Source: Atrina japonica
Taxonomy: Eukaryota; Mollusca; Bivalvia; Pterioida; Pinnidae
NCBI GenBank assembly: GCA_030159075.1
Contig: BROG01000048.1
Location: 1,602,501 to 1,666,500 of the forward strand
Reading direction: 5' to 3'
DNA: 64,000 bases
Within the stretch, counting starts at the first letter, position 1. The number at the start of each line of letters is the position of its first letter. Shown piece after piece: positions 11,532-23,901 of this stretch. The notes beneath the pieces are model-generated. The model was not told the DNA's origin and did not search any database. It saw nothing but the letters and a program-made list of their open reading frames with translations. The position numbers and the translations under genes were made by a program.

Positions 11532-13069
11532 AACATTAATTTGTCGTGTTTTTATGTTTGTTTGAGTTTACCTGCCATCCTAGAATCATGGACATTAATA
11601 CCGGAATAGTCTATAAGAGTTATTTCCCTTAGGCTTTCTTTTTTCGCTGTAATACTATATACGCTGTTACTCATTAATTCTTACTTTTCTTACTTACGAT
11701 TAGGATATTTTAAGTTTAAAAGCCATGAAAGTCATTCGTTTCCTTCCACTTTGTATTTTTTATGACAAATAGTATACATTATTTTCACGAAAATATTCCG
11801 ATTGTATCAATATTGACATACACCGACTAAATGACATTTATTGATTACAAAATATTGATAACTAATTAAAAATATTGTATTTGCTGAGAAAATATAATGT
11901 ATGGTGCACCTGTGTTTGTGTGCTTCATTAACAGTTGAGGTGAAGGTTTATTACCTTACTACTTCAGTGTGTGCAGCTTGGTTATAATTAAATTTGCCTT
12001 TTTGCTGTATAGGGCAAATACTTTATTTGTTCAGTCGACAATGAAATAAACTGCATGTACAAGTAATCAAATTTACCTTTTAGCTGTATATGGTACATGT
12101 ATATACTTTTATTTTCATACAACCTTTGTAGAGCAATTATGGTAAAGTCAATATACCAGAACTGTGATATTATATCTGGATAGCAATTACATGTTGGATG
12201 TATGTATGTATCCGATGTACAAAAACAGGATAAGGAAGAAAGATAAGGACAGGGAATATTGATGACATTTAATGATGATAATAAAATAAGCATACATACA
12301 CGCACGCACGCACACACGCACACATTTTGAATTAAACTGATCGATAATAATTTTTTTTTTAAGCCAAAGTTCATTCGGAAAATTTTGACAGAGCAAACTA
12401 TTAAATAATCTACAGTTAATTAGTGATTTCAAGCCATGTGAATTTTTCATTATTCAAATGGGATTTATATTTCCCCAAATAATAAATGATATAAGATAAT
12501 TTTGTAGGTTTTCCTGTTATCATTTTCGTCCAATACCATAACATCCGCGTCTTCATGTTTACCGAATATCATAAACATAATACCGAGTTAGAATTTTACA
12601 AGGTTAAACAATAAAGGTCAAATAAGTAAAATTTAGAGTTTATTGTTTTTGTTGTAATAGATAATTACAGAATTCTAGAAGATTATTTCAGTTTCTTAAC
12701 CCCAAATTCCACAGCTTTACAAAAGAATTGGTGCTATTATTTCATCTAATGGATATTTTAAAGATAAGAGTTGAATTAGACTTTTTTAAAGGATATCGAT
12801 AATTGCTTTGAATGCTTTTTGCGTTTGATTTTCTTTACATTTAATAATTAGATAAACAATAAAGAACTAGATGCATCCAACTGCCAATTTTCTAGATCAC
12901 AGTTTTAATAGTGCAAGATAGAAGCAGGCATTTTGTTTACAATTATAACCTGCCGATTTAAAACCTACATGTTAATGTACAAGACACGAAGTGTACGCTC
13001 TTTATGTTGTTAGAACTAAAATAGAAACTTATACCTTGTTATACGTCAGTTATAGGTTTAATAATATAA

Positions 13070-13806
13070 GATATTCGAACGACTTAACAACACACTTTGG
13101 ACATTCGAACACCTTTGAAAGACTTAACTACAACAATTGGGCATTCGAACACCTTTGAACAACTTGACAACAAACTTTGGCCATTCGAACACATTTGAAC
13201 GATTTAACAACAAACTTTGACCATTCTACACCTTTGAATGACTTGACTACACACTTTGAACATTCGGACACCTTTGAACAACTTAACTACAAACTTTGCC
13301 ATTTGAACACATGTGAACGACTTAACTACAAACGTTGGACATTCGAACACCTGTGAACGACTTAACTACAAACTTTGGACATTAAAGCACCTGTGAACGA
13401 CTTAACTACAAACTTTGGCCATTCGAACACATTTGAACGATTTAACAACAAACTTTGACCATTCTACACCTTTGAATGACTTGACTACACACTTTGAACA
13501 TTCGGACACCTTTGAACAACTTAACTACAAACTTTGCCATTTGAACACATGTGAACGACTTAACTACAAACGTTGGACATTCGAACACCTGTGAACGACT
13601 TAACTACAAACTTTGGACATTAAAGCACCTGTGAACGACTTAACTACAAACTTTGAACATTCGAACACCTTTGAACGACTTAAAAATAAACTTTGGCCAT
13701 TCAAACACCTTTGAACGACTTCACTACAAAACTTTGAACATTCGAACACCTTTGAACGAATTAACTACAAACTTTGGTCATTCGAACACCCTTGAACGCC
13801 TAACTT
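13070..13806. repeat. 40-bp minisatellite with a higher-order repeat
   Basis: The unit is about 40 bases (ATTCGAACACCTTTGAACGA, then CTTAACTACAAACTTTGGAC), roughly 18 diverged copies. A six-unit block is duplicated nearly exactly: the GGCC...ATTCGAACACATTTG segment at 13179 recurs at 13417, a 238-base higher-order period. Unit variants inside the block (CATTCTACACC, CATTCGGACACC, CATTAAAGCACC) recur in the same order. No ORF of note. Confidence 0.9.
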
Positions 13807-15849
13807 GCAAAATTTGACTGCTTCAAAATGTGATTAGATATGAAACTAATGAGGATTTGGGCTTGATTCAAAAGGTTGTTTTGAGTTCCTGATCATCACA
13901 AATTTCATCGAGATTTGTCTAAATTGTCTGCATTTTAAATATTTTTATTCTCTGTCTCTTTTTAATAGATATTGACATTTTATGCAAATGGGACAGTAAT
14001 CCCTCAAATCGCAAGTTCATGCTAGATAGACTCATTCGATTTTCCGTTCTATTTCTTAGTTCTACTGAATCAGAAGTTATCCGTTACAGAAACCTAAATT
14101 TAATATCAACGAATTGTTCAGGTATGTAAAATCTGTTACAGCGTAACGATATATACCTGTAATATGTTTTAGATTACTCATTATATGCGCGTTTACACGT
14201 GTTTTACACCAGTCAACGAAATGTTGGACAATCAACTACATATCACTTCTCTAGTGCACTGCAATCCCGGTGTTCCTAGTGGTTGTGCAATAACGATTTA
14301 ATCCAACATCATAGTTATAATGGCTATGGAAGAAGAATTTAGAAAATATTCAATACATCTCTGTTACATACCCACCTTAAGCCTGTTACATCATTAGCGT
14401 TGATGTGTGATCTCTGTCTCGTGTTACCTGTCGCCGGAAACGAATGTCAATCAACAATTCTCGTTCAGGTTGAAACAATGCCGTGTCTTCCTTGTTATCA
14501 TTATGGCGGATGTCTTTTTGACTGTAACATGCTCTCTTTGATTATGACAAAACTCTGTAGACAAAACTGCCAAATACACGATAAATTATATAATGGTGGC
14601 ATTTTAATGTCTGTCAAATCAATTATTTTACATCTTTCTTGCTTCATCTTTATTTTTAAAACCACCTTTTTGTTGGAACAGAATGCTACTTAAATGGAAA
14701 ACACTTTCCTTGATGGAATTATCTGTGATTGGGGATATCATGTTTGAATCACTTTGTTCCAGCCATACTAACTTTTGATATAACAGGTTTTTCTGACAGC
14801 CGTTTTTAGCAGAATTAGTATTTTTTCGCTTTTTCTGATTGTCAGTGTAGTTTCAGTGTAAGTTAACGTTCTAGATAAAGTGAAGCAAATTTACTTAAAA
14901 CAGTTTGTGATTATTACATGGAAGACGTTATCTAGAGAAAAAACTACAACAAGAACTACTGATAAAAGGTGTGCAGTCTATATGCAATCTACGATAAAAT
15001 TGTTTATATTGAATACTCATTGATTGTCTTCAGAAAAATAAAAGAAAAATAGATTTCTTAGTGTAACAAATATGTCTTCGTCAGGTGAAAAATTATCATG
15101 AAGTGTGTGAATAGTGCTATCAACAACGCATCAGGTCTACAACCACTGAACAGAGGTAATAAACCTCTATATCAACTACGATTGTCAAACGCTTTAAGTT
15201 TACAGGTACGCTAGTACAATGCTTTTTCATTTTTTTATTTTTGAAACTCTATTGTTACACTGTGGTATGTCAAACCTTTTTACATAAATTTATTTTAAAA
15301 CACAAAGTTGCGATGCCGTAATTGATACAGGAACGCGAATCCAATGAACTTGACAGTTATAACTGTTGTTAGCAAGCAGGTGCTTGTTTTAGAGTGTTTC
15401 ACGGAGGAATAAGAAGAAATTGCAATTAGCGTATGATAATAAACAAGAATGTAAATATTGTAGCGCGACCAATACAAAAAGACGGGTAATAAAATAAAGG
15501 TGTAACTATAGGAAATGAACTGTCGAGAATGACTGGACTGATATTGCACTGAACACAACATTCCGAGATATCCGAGAAAATATGGAGGGCATATAAATCA
15601 AATTCTAGTGTAGTACTATTTTCTAGTACCAAGTTTAAGATGAATTCATTCTGTATGGGATATAACAGTGTTTATTAAAGCCATTATTAAAGGGAACAAA
15701 TCTTATTCAAGTGTAGTAGTTAAAGAGACAATGAATTCGTGAACGTAGGACAAACCTGGAGTGTAAAACACCGTTAAGACACCTGTTTTATATTGGCGAT
15801 GGATTAAAACAATCTATTGAGTATCTATATAATCGTACTATTGAATGTA

Positions 15850-15926
15850 ATGGGCGAAAATCAGGCCGCATCAGCGCGGTCCAGTGGCAGGTCAACCAAG
15901 GGCCTGAAATTGGCTGGGGTCTTCAG
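15850..15926 (+). CDS. Putative alternative first coding exon V5 of androglobin
   Basis: ATG at 15850 opens 25 codons plus AG, ending at CAG|GTAAGA, a near-consensus donor; unspliced reading gives AGG TAA. The peptide starts MGENQAASARSSGRSTKG, is Ala/Ser/Arg-rich, and contains SARSS and GRST. Its length and flavour are close to the canonical ADGB first exon at 50211. No acceptor precedes it. The intron side starts at once with a short tandem repeat (15940-16225). The join to 62928 restores AGG (Arg). Being short, it is a little less secure than the longer exons. Confidence 0.6.
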
Positions 15927-15939
15927 GTAAGACTTTTTG

Positions 15940-16225
15940 TCGTATGGTCATAAGCTTAAATTAACATACGTCATCTTATCATATAGTCATAGGCTCAAAT
16001 TTACAGGTGTCATCTTATCATATAGCCTAAGCTGAAATTGACATGTGTTATCTCATTATATAGCCATAGTCATAAACTGACGTGTGTTTTATCATATAGC
16101 CACAGGCTAAATTTACATATTTCATCTCATCATACAACTATAGACTTAAATTAACATATGTCATCTTATAGAAAAAGTCTTAATTTTACATAATTATGTC
16201 ATCTTATCATATAGTCATAGGCTTA
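15940..16225. repeat. Degenerate tandem repeat of about 38 bp
   Basis: About seven diverged copies of a unit built from CATCTTATCATATAGTCATA and GGCTTAAATTTACATATGT-like words. It begins about 15 bases after the donor of exon V5. Confidence 0.75.
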
Positions 16226-16662
16226 ATTTTAAAGTTAATATTATGAAACTGAATATAAATTCCTTGAAATAGTGTAATAGTAATGCAAATTATTTCTGCA
16301 AAATAAAAACTGAATTGGAATATTGATAAAAAAAAGATATTTTCACAATTATCAGTGAAGTCGTTATGTGTAGAAATGTCCTAAGCTCTTTCATCAGTAC
16401 AATCAGACTACTTTTGCTACATATTGCATTACCTTTGCCATGACAACGGTTTTAAGTTTCATTACATCCGAATGCGTGATAAATGAACAATCACGTACCT
16501 GTGTTAAAGGTGTTGCGTCTGACCCGACTTCATATCCGAAACCATCCACTGTAATATACTTTAACTTTAAACTTTATTTTATTTGGACTCAGATCAAATG
16601 ATACATGAGTGACAAGCAATATACATTACAGCACTGGATGACAAACATAGTTAACAAGGAGA

Positions 16663-17358
16663 CTAGAAAGCAGAAAAAATACATTTTAGAAAATTACAGA
16701 GGTTTCGTAGAATTTTGTCATTATCAGTAGAAAACAGATTTTGAAATTTCAAAATATTAGGACGCACGCAGTAGTGGTTAGGTATATACTTTTTACGTTC
16801 TTCACGAAAATAAACACACTCAAAAATATAATGATACTCATCACCAATAGCATGTATATCACAGAGGGTACACAAACGTTCCTCTCTGGGAGTATTTTCC
16901 CATCTTCCGACTTCCACAGGAAGTCGGTGATTTGTTGTTCGATACCTAATGAATAAAGATCTATAGTTCTTATTGAGTATAAGTAAGTAAGGTTCCAGCT
17001 TAAAGTTGTCTTTGAAGATTCTATATGATAAACTTTTACTAGAGTGATAAACATTCTCCCTCCACACTTGGTAATATTGATCTTTAAGTCTTTTTAAAAT
17101 AACTGGGCCTAAATTATTGAAATATTCGTTATATTGTGTTTGCCATATATGGCCGTATCCAGTTTCGTTTAGAATGTTCTCTACAAATTGCAATAATTTA
17201 TGTCTATGGAAACCTGATACGTAGTCATTTAGTAGAACATTATACATCACATAGGAAAGTTTTGTATTCTTTCCGTTTAAAATTTTGTCCCAAAAGTTTA
17301 AAACACGAATTTTTATATATAAGATAAGGGGGAATCTGCCCAATTCACCATAAATCAT
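16663..17358 (-). pseudogene. LINE C-terminal Cys/His module
   Basis: This open frame is the 3' part of the LINE ORF. It ends with a zinc-binding-like pattern, CTLCDIHAIGDEYHYIFEC (C-x2-C, then H-x4-C), common at the C-termini of some invertebrate LINE polyproteins. Upstream it is Tyr/Arg/Asn-rich. It is separated from the thumb region (17815-17384) by a frame change, so it is a remnant and not a host gene. Confidence 0.75.
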
Positions 17359-17759
17359 GTATAAAGGGGTACTTCTTTTAACCTTAAGAATATCGCGGAG
17401 AAAAACTCAAATGAACACTTTCAATTATAGAGCAATCCTCAAACCCCCAGACCTCGGAGCCATACAACAATATTGGTGTAATTGTTTGATCGAAAAGTTT
17501 TAGTTGAACATCAATTGGTAAATCTAGATTGCGAATTCGTGATTTAAGTAAATACATAGCTTTAGTGGCCTGTTCTTTGATCATTTTTTTAGTTTTAGAA
17601 AATGTACAGTTTTTCGAGAAATATAATCCTAGATACTTATAGCCATCTGCAATTTCTATTTCATTATCAAAAATTTTGAATTTTGGCAATCTCCGGCCTC
17701 TTGACCCAAAAATAACCACCTTAGTCTTATTAGTATTAACAGATAATTTCCACTCTGTA

Positions 17760-18572
17760 CAATATTCCCTCAAAAGCAGCCAGAGATCTTTGCATGTCAT
17801 AGGCGTTTTCGGCAAAAATCACAGTGTCATCAGCATATAATAAAACAAGTAATTTTAAAAGATCCGCCGATTCCGTAGCATTAATATTCACTCCATTACA
17901 ACCTTGAGACTGTAAAAAAAGTATCTAAATCATTCAAAAACAACGAAAAAAGAAGAGGAGATAAATTTTCACCTTGTCTCACTCCGGAGAGGCAGAAAAA
18001 TTTTTCAGAGCACTGACCATTATACTTGACACAAGACTTAATGTTTTTATACATATTAAATATAACATTAAAACATTTACCGGATATTCCGTATTCTAAG
18101 ATCTTGAACCAAAGTCCGGACCTCCATACTTGATCGAAAGCCTTGCTAAAATCAATAAATGTGCAGAATAATTTTTTCTTTCGGCATCTCAAGTAGCTGA
18201 TAAGAGAATAAAGAGTAAACATATGGTCATTGACAGAATAATTTTTCCTAAATCCTGCTTGTATTTCAGACAGAATACTGTTATTTTCAATAAAATTTGT
18301 CAAACGGATATTTAAATATTGATGTAAATAGTTTGCCCATACAGCTAAGAATAGTTTATAGGGCGGTAATTTTCTGGCAGACTTGGGTCACCTTTCTTTT
18401 TAAACACTGGGATTATAATACCATTTAGCCAAGTTTCAGGGAAAATGCCCGTATCAAATATCTTATTGAAAAAATCTAGATAAAAAGGGAGTAGAGTTTC
18501 AAATGTTGCCTTAATATACTCATTACTTATGTCATCTGGACCAGATGCTTTATTATTTTTCAGGTCTTTCAC
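17760..18572 (-). pseudogene. LINE reverse transcriptase domain, frameshifted
   Basis: RT motifs appear in order on the minus strand: KNNKASGPDDISNEY, then WLNGIIIPVFKKKGD and ENYRPI (18572-18345); QAGFRKNYSVNDH, FIDFSKAFDQVW and SGVRQGENLSPLLFSLFLNDL (18303-17896); and YADD at 17826-17837 in another frame, giving LVLLYADDTVIFAE. The first catalytic Asp lies in FIDFSKAFD and the other two in YADD, so the fold was complete before frameshifts broke it. It is a dead copy. Confidence 0.9.
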
Positions 18573-19257
18573 GGCATCCCGAATTTCACTTTCAGTTATA
18601 GAATGATCAAGTAAATCGTTGTCAATATTACTGAACTCACAAGTATCTTCATGAAAATTACTGTTTACATTTTCAAAATATTCGTATAAAAACGTTTAAA
18701 TCGATATCCGTGGTCGTATTCTGTTTATTTAAATTATTCAACAATTTCCAAAAATCTTTCGGTCTTTTAGAATGCATCTGTCTCAGATTGTTTTGAAACC
18801 TTCTTCTGTGTTTATTGAAGTATTTATTAACTGTTTTACGATAAGCTTTTCCAGCTGACAACATGTTAAATTTATTTTCAGCATTTTTTATTTTATTATA
18901 TTTCTTACGAGCTTTATTAAAAATGAATCTTGCCCGTCTACAGTCAATCCCAAACCAGGGTTTATCTCCCTTTGTTTTTGTATTCTTGGTAAACGTGGTT
19001 CACCAAATGTTTTTAAAGAACAATTTTGAAAAATTTTACAAAGTTTCGTATTTATGAAATTGCAGTCAGTCTCTGTAAAAGATTGACAATTTCTAGTGAA
19101 ATGTAATAATTCATTCACTTCATCAATATTTATATTATTTTCAAAACTATTACTTTTATCCTCGCACCATCGAGGTTTAATATTAGACTGTACATTACAG
19201 TGTATTTTACTTATTATGTCTCGCTTGCTAAATGAAAACATTATAGGACAGTGTACA

Positions 19258-19751
19258 TCAGACAAAACTGGGGTTAAACTCAGCAACCACAAAGGTTTTT
19301 AGAAAATTGAAAACTTCGGCAGACACAATAGTATAATCAACCATTGAACAATCTTTACAAGTAAATTTACCAACTTTTGCGTCCTCTCCAAACCTGCCAT
19401 TAACAATAAACAAATTTACATTTTTACACAATTCAATAAGCCTTTCACCGTGCCTATTTACAAAATGTTTATCCTGATTAACTCTTGTAGTATTTATTTG
19501 CAACTCTGTGAGTTTTTGTACCTTATCAAATATGATATAGTATCATCATCAAAATCATAAAATTCTAACAAATCAGTATCAACCTCAATGAAGTCGGGTA
19601 TCGATTTTGTTCGGCCATTGAAGTCACCGGTTAAACAAACACAATCATATTTACTTGAAAAAGTAGTAACCTCAGATACAAATTCATCATAAAGGTCTAA
19701 ATTAAAAAATTTGGAGTCTTCCGGGGGTATATAAGTATATATATAGCACAA
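19258..19751 (-). pseudogene. LINE endonuclease fragment (APE type), frameshifted
   Basis: Two overlapping frames encode the C-terminal part of an AP-endonuclease-like domain. The motif CLTGDFNGRT (conserved GDFN of EN domains) is visible in the first, and a later frame has SFRFG-like and TCKDCSMVDY segments, consistent with the region before the conserved SDH. The N-terminal catalytic part is absent. It continues into the linker and RT of the same element. Confidence 0.75.
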
Positions 19752-19797
19752 GTATCACTACAACATTGAGCATTTACATTGGACGGTGGATCACGAA

Positions 19798-19800
<3 letters not shown>

Positions 19801-19858
<58 letters not shown>

Positions 19859-20439
19859 TATGATACATTACAGCGATAGTCTAATAAGTTTCAGATTCTT
19901 TTTGTAGGTACAAAGTAATTAATACTATCAACGTCAGCTTATAATGTATTCATATATATATATTTATTTTCTAAAAGGAAAAAAATAAAAGACAAAGTGC
20001 AATACTTAAACCCGATTAAATTTCCAAATAGATCTATATACACAAGGTAATACTTTGTGTGAAACAATTTTGAGCTGATGAGCAAATTTGTTAAGCTAGT
20101 TTGAACAAAACTTGATTATATATACGCTAAGCCATATCGAAATTCCTTTAAGTTCCCTTGAATATATAGTATCAATAAATTCAATAGTATTTGAAACTTT
20201 AGCATTTGCAAAACTTAACAAGGAAAGAATGATCTTAATTAGGTAAATTGACTATTACAGAGAATGAAATGGAGACACATACTGGTATCACCAGTGTTGT
20301 AGAGTTGAACGTTGAGGTTGCACATTGAATCTTGAATATTGATAGTGTTTAAACAGTAACTCGGATCCGTATTTAATCTCCTCTCCAAAAGTAAACTTAA
20401 TCGGAGTGAATTTCTTTACCCCTATAAAAAGCCTTGGGT

Positions 20440-20475
<36 letters not shown>
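19801..20475. repeat. Two (AT)n microsatellites
   Basis: AT dinucleotide runs occur at 19801-19861 (with a short GT interruption) and 20442-20475. The first marks the 5' limit of the LINE remnant. Confidence 0.9.
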
Positions 20476-20478
<3 letters not shown>

Positions 20479-22064
20479 CCAAAGAAGATAAACATGTCTA
20501 AAAGTCCTTTAATTGTTATGCAAGAAAATAATGTTTTGCCAAGCTGTTATATTATCGACATTATAATCTTTGATTTGTCAAGTCGTTATCTTCGGATGGT
20601 TTGTGAAGTTTGGAAATAGTTACTTGCAATATCCAATGTCTGCATTTTACTGTTTGCATCTTTATATGATAGCCGTGTATTGTAAAGATAAAAATCTCAC
20701 AAGTGACCTTTTAACATTCAATGGTTCCTTCTTAGACGTCAGCCTACCATGAATTTCCTTCTCTAGAAAAACGTTATAAAAACGTGCCCCCTTTAAAGGC
20801 GCTTTAGCTGTGTATTTTTTTTAAAAAATGTTTCTTTCTTTTTACAACATAAATTGATATATAATAACAAAAAGAGATATCCACAGGCATAAACATTCTT
20901 AAATCCCTATATATTTTGCGAAAATTGCCTGAGAAACCCAGGTTTGGCACTTCTTCAATTGCAATTCCTGACCTCTTTTTCACAAAAAATATAGAAATAT
21001 AAGATTTTTGTGCCTGTGTATAGCATCTATTTGTTATTGTACATCAAGTACAAGTACTAAAAGTAGGAAAAAAATCGAAATAATGTTTTTGGGTAAACAT
21101 AGCTAATGCATCTTTAACACTGACATTTTCACTACCTCATCTTCAAAAGATACAAGTCGAGAATATAGACTTTCATTGCTATTTCCATGTACTGTGAAGT
21201 GATTCAGATTCAGTTTGACGCAGGAAATACTGGTAAAAGTTTTCGCGTAGTTTAAAATAAGTGATCAATTACTAAGTACTCGAGAGCATATTGCAATATT
21301 TAGTCGCCAATTTTAGCGAACGTAAAGTTTACCGTATTTGTGTAAGTACGAAAATAGTCGAATCATTTCGCTTTGTTATATCACATATAAGTATGATTAG
21401 ACAAAATTTAGACATACATGTAAAACTGTCCCATCACATAGTTTTGGTAATTGTATAGTTGTTACATTATTATTTTTTTGGTATTAACAATTTATCATAA
21501 ACAATTATATGTCATACTAATACAGACTAAATTTTATGAATTTAATTAGATGATTAATTTGTGATTTATATGAATCTTAATAAACGAGACTTTGAATGTC
21601 TTAGTGTTGGAGAATTTGCAAAGTAATCATGAAAAGAAAACAATATTTTATTATGAGAATTAGTTTCAAACATCATCTTATAAACCATGATTATAATAAT
21701 ATAACCATTATTTTGTAATTCAGAAGTCAACCAATTTAGCCTTTTAAACTGAACGTAATATCACGAATAAACTTATCTTTCTGAGGAGAACATTTAAGTT
21801 TTTGACATAATTGATTTCTATTGATTGCATCTTCTGCACTATAACCCCCCCACCGAATCCAGAGAATCAACTACAATGATAACATTTAATTAATCGCAGC
21901 TGTTTTACAGAACTTTAACAATTTATCAGTAATACATCAAATCCATATTGTGTCACATCTCTTCTAATGCACAATTTTCGACCGAGGGTCAAAAGTAATA
22001 GTTGACAATTTTTGTACTGAATGCTACACTTTAAATCGTAAACAATGGGAATGATACAACCGTG

Positions 22065-22095
<31 letters not shown>

Positions 22096-22739
22096 TAACT
22101 GCCAGGTAGAATCAATAGGTATGATAAACTTACAGCTAATTATCCATATACAAATACTGAAATTATTTATCGAGTAATTTAATGTAACTTTAGGACATCG
22201 TTTTAACAGCATCGAAGTAGGGATTTATGTTGTAACTATGATGACGTATGTATAAATATCACTTATTAAAAGGGCATGGAATGCGGAATGTTTACATAGT
22301 ATCGTATACACATTGTTGTTCAAACAACAACAGCAACATCAACAACAACGTACTAAATGCAGGTGAATTATCATAATTTTGACCATAGCTTCAGGCTACA
22401 GATACAAATATATCAAATGCATACGGTTTTGTTTTAGGAATCTCACCTTTTCTGTCCCGTGACCTTGGTTCAGGTGTCATATCAAGGTTCCTTGATTACC
22501 AATAGGACTGAGATCAACCAATTGTTATGCTACGTAAGACAATATCAGTATATTGTACTAATAGTACACCGAGGGCAACCAGTCTTGTGCTACATCAGAC
22601 TGCATCACTGTATGCAAGGAATTAAATATTTCTGAATTTGTCTTATACTTTACGCCACTACAATGTCATATTGATTTGTACAATCGACTTTGGAAGAACT
22701 CACTTACCACGGGTATAATGTGTTAGAGGGTTAAATCTT

Positions 22740-23300
22740 TTTTGTAAATGTTTCTACCTGGTTCTGTGAAGATAAGCGAGGTTCTTCGATCAATACAGTC
22801 TATGTTAGTCTTGATCAACATTAGTCCCAAATCAAGGCATTTATGTTGATAAAGCATAACAAGAAATGCTTACTCCTCCATGACACCTGATCCCATCTCT
22901 GGATTTCCAGAAGTCCGTGTTGTTCTTTGTTCATTAGATTTGAATATTGTCTCCTGGACATCCTAAAGATTAATACTTCAGTATCTGTGACTTTTATATT
23001 ATTAGTCTGGGTAAATATAAAAACATATAAATAATACGTATGCAACATTTTATCTTCACATTTTACATCGTTTGTACCAATTGTGACGAGGATTCGTTCC
23101 ACCTGTGTTTCTTTTGGATTTGACAGTTGACTTACGGCGGGTGTGACCGGTCCACAGGGGATGCTTACTCTTCCGTGGCACCTGATCCCAACTCTTGATT
23201 TACAAAGGTCCGTGTTTGTCCATTTTTTATCAGATTTATACCTATATCCTGGACATCATAAAGATTTATACTTTGGTATCTGAGATTTTTCATATTGTAA
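22740..23300 (+). repeat. Two adjacent copies of a dispersed repeat
   Basis: Two head-to-tail diverged copies (about 22840-23010 and 23075-23300) share GATGCTTACTCTTCCGTGGC-like, CACCTGATCCCA, GGTCCGTGTTTG, CCTGGACATC and AAAGATT-ATACTT-GGTATCTGAGA segments in that order. The same order, reversed, is at 32365-32475. Unclassified; no coding capacity. Confidence 0.6.
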
Positions 23301-23860
23301 AGAACTGAAGATGACTTTGACTGGTTTGCAGACTGATTCTCAGGAAATGATTAATTTCCCTTTTACATCACCATAAAAACGATTTTGTTTTCTCTTCAAG
23401 TTTGATAATGAGACGCATTGTTTCGATACAATTTTTTATCAATTACAGGACCTAGATATTGAATAGTTGTACGACATCAGACGACAGTTAATTACCGCGC
23501 GCGGTTATCATTTGTTACACTAGCTGATACACGTTCAGATAGATAATGTATGCTATCAGCATCGTCAACCTCATGATGGCAAAAAGTCGTCGATAAAATG
23601 ATATTGCTGATCTCACTTTCTAGGAATTTGCTTTGCAAACTGCAATAAGTCTTACAATTGTCAAGAGGCGGTCAGATTAAAACAACCACCTAGTTATTCT
23701 GTAATTATTAAACTTTGTTTGTATGAACACATGAGTCTGACGTTTCATCAATATAAATATTATTAACAATACCAAAATTGTAGTAAACAATGTATGATGT
23801 CTTAATGGCTTATGTGGGTAGATCACTAAATACAAAATACTACGAAATATCGTAGGTTTC

Positions 23861-23901
23861 ATGATGGTCTTAACGGATCTTAACCATAGAAGCGATGGGA
23901 G
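23861..23901 (+). CDS. Weak candidate short first exon (V6?)
   Basis: ATG ATG at 23861 opens 13 codons plus AG, ending at AG|GTAAAG, with the same two-base phase as the stronger exons. The peptide is MMVLTDLNHRSDG plus a split Arg. It is so short that chance ORF-plus-donor matches of this kind are expected several times in 64 kb. It lacks the R-R-x-S motif and obvious GC elevation. Kept only because it sits in the large gap between V5 and V7. Confidence 0.15.

Larger units (their letters stand above)
16550..19760 (-). mobile_element. Decayed non-LTR retrotransposon (LINE)
   Basis: On the minus strand the order is endonuclease fragment (19751-19258), linker (19292-18673), reverse transcriptase (about 18572-17760), then a C-terminal cysteine/histidine module (17358-16663). 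The reading frame shifts repeatedly, so no intact polyprotein exists. The endonuclease N-terminus is missing; the 5' end abuts an AT tract near 19800, consistent with 5' truncation or later loss. The 3' side (16550-16660) is non-coding. No LTRs are seen. The clade (CR1-, jockey- or I-like) is not assigned. It lies antisense within the proposed variable-exon array, between V5 and V7. Confidence 0.85.

Noticed and set aside
14030..14125. ORF MLDRLIRFSVLF... ending at CAG|GTATGT
   Set aside because: The donor leaves one base rather than two, and the peptide lacks the composition of the series; the phase-2 frame has no ATG.
14400..14480. GC-richer stretch ending TTCAG|GTTGAA
   Set aside because: The only frame in the right phase has no ATG after its last stop; the ATG frames give phase 0 or 1.
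15110..15220. ORF MKCVNSAINN... with possible donors GAG|GTAATA and CAG|GTACGC
   Set aside because: The donors are in phase 1 and phase 0, so neither could join ADGB exon 2 in frame.
15295..15632. Two overlapping minus-strand ORFs with hydrophobic stretches
   Set aside because: Hydrophobicity follows from T-rich codons; no recognisable transmembrane family, start or splice signal.
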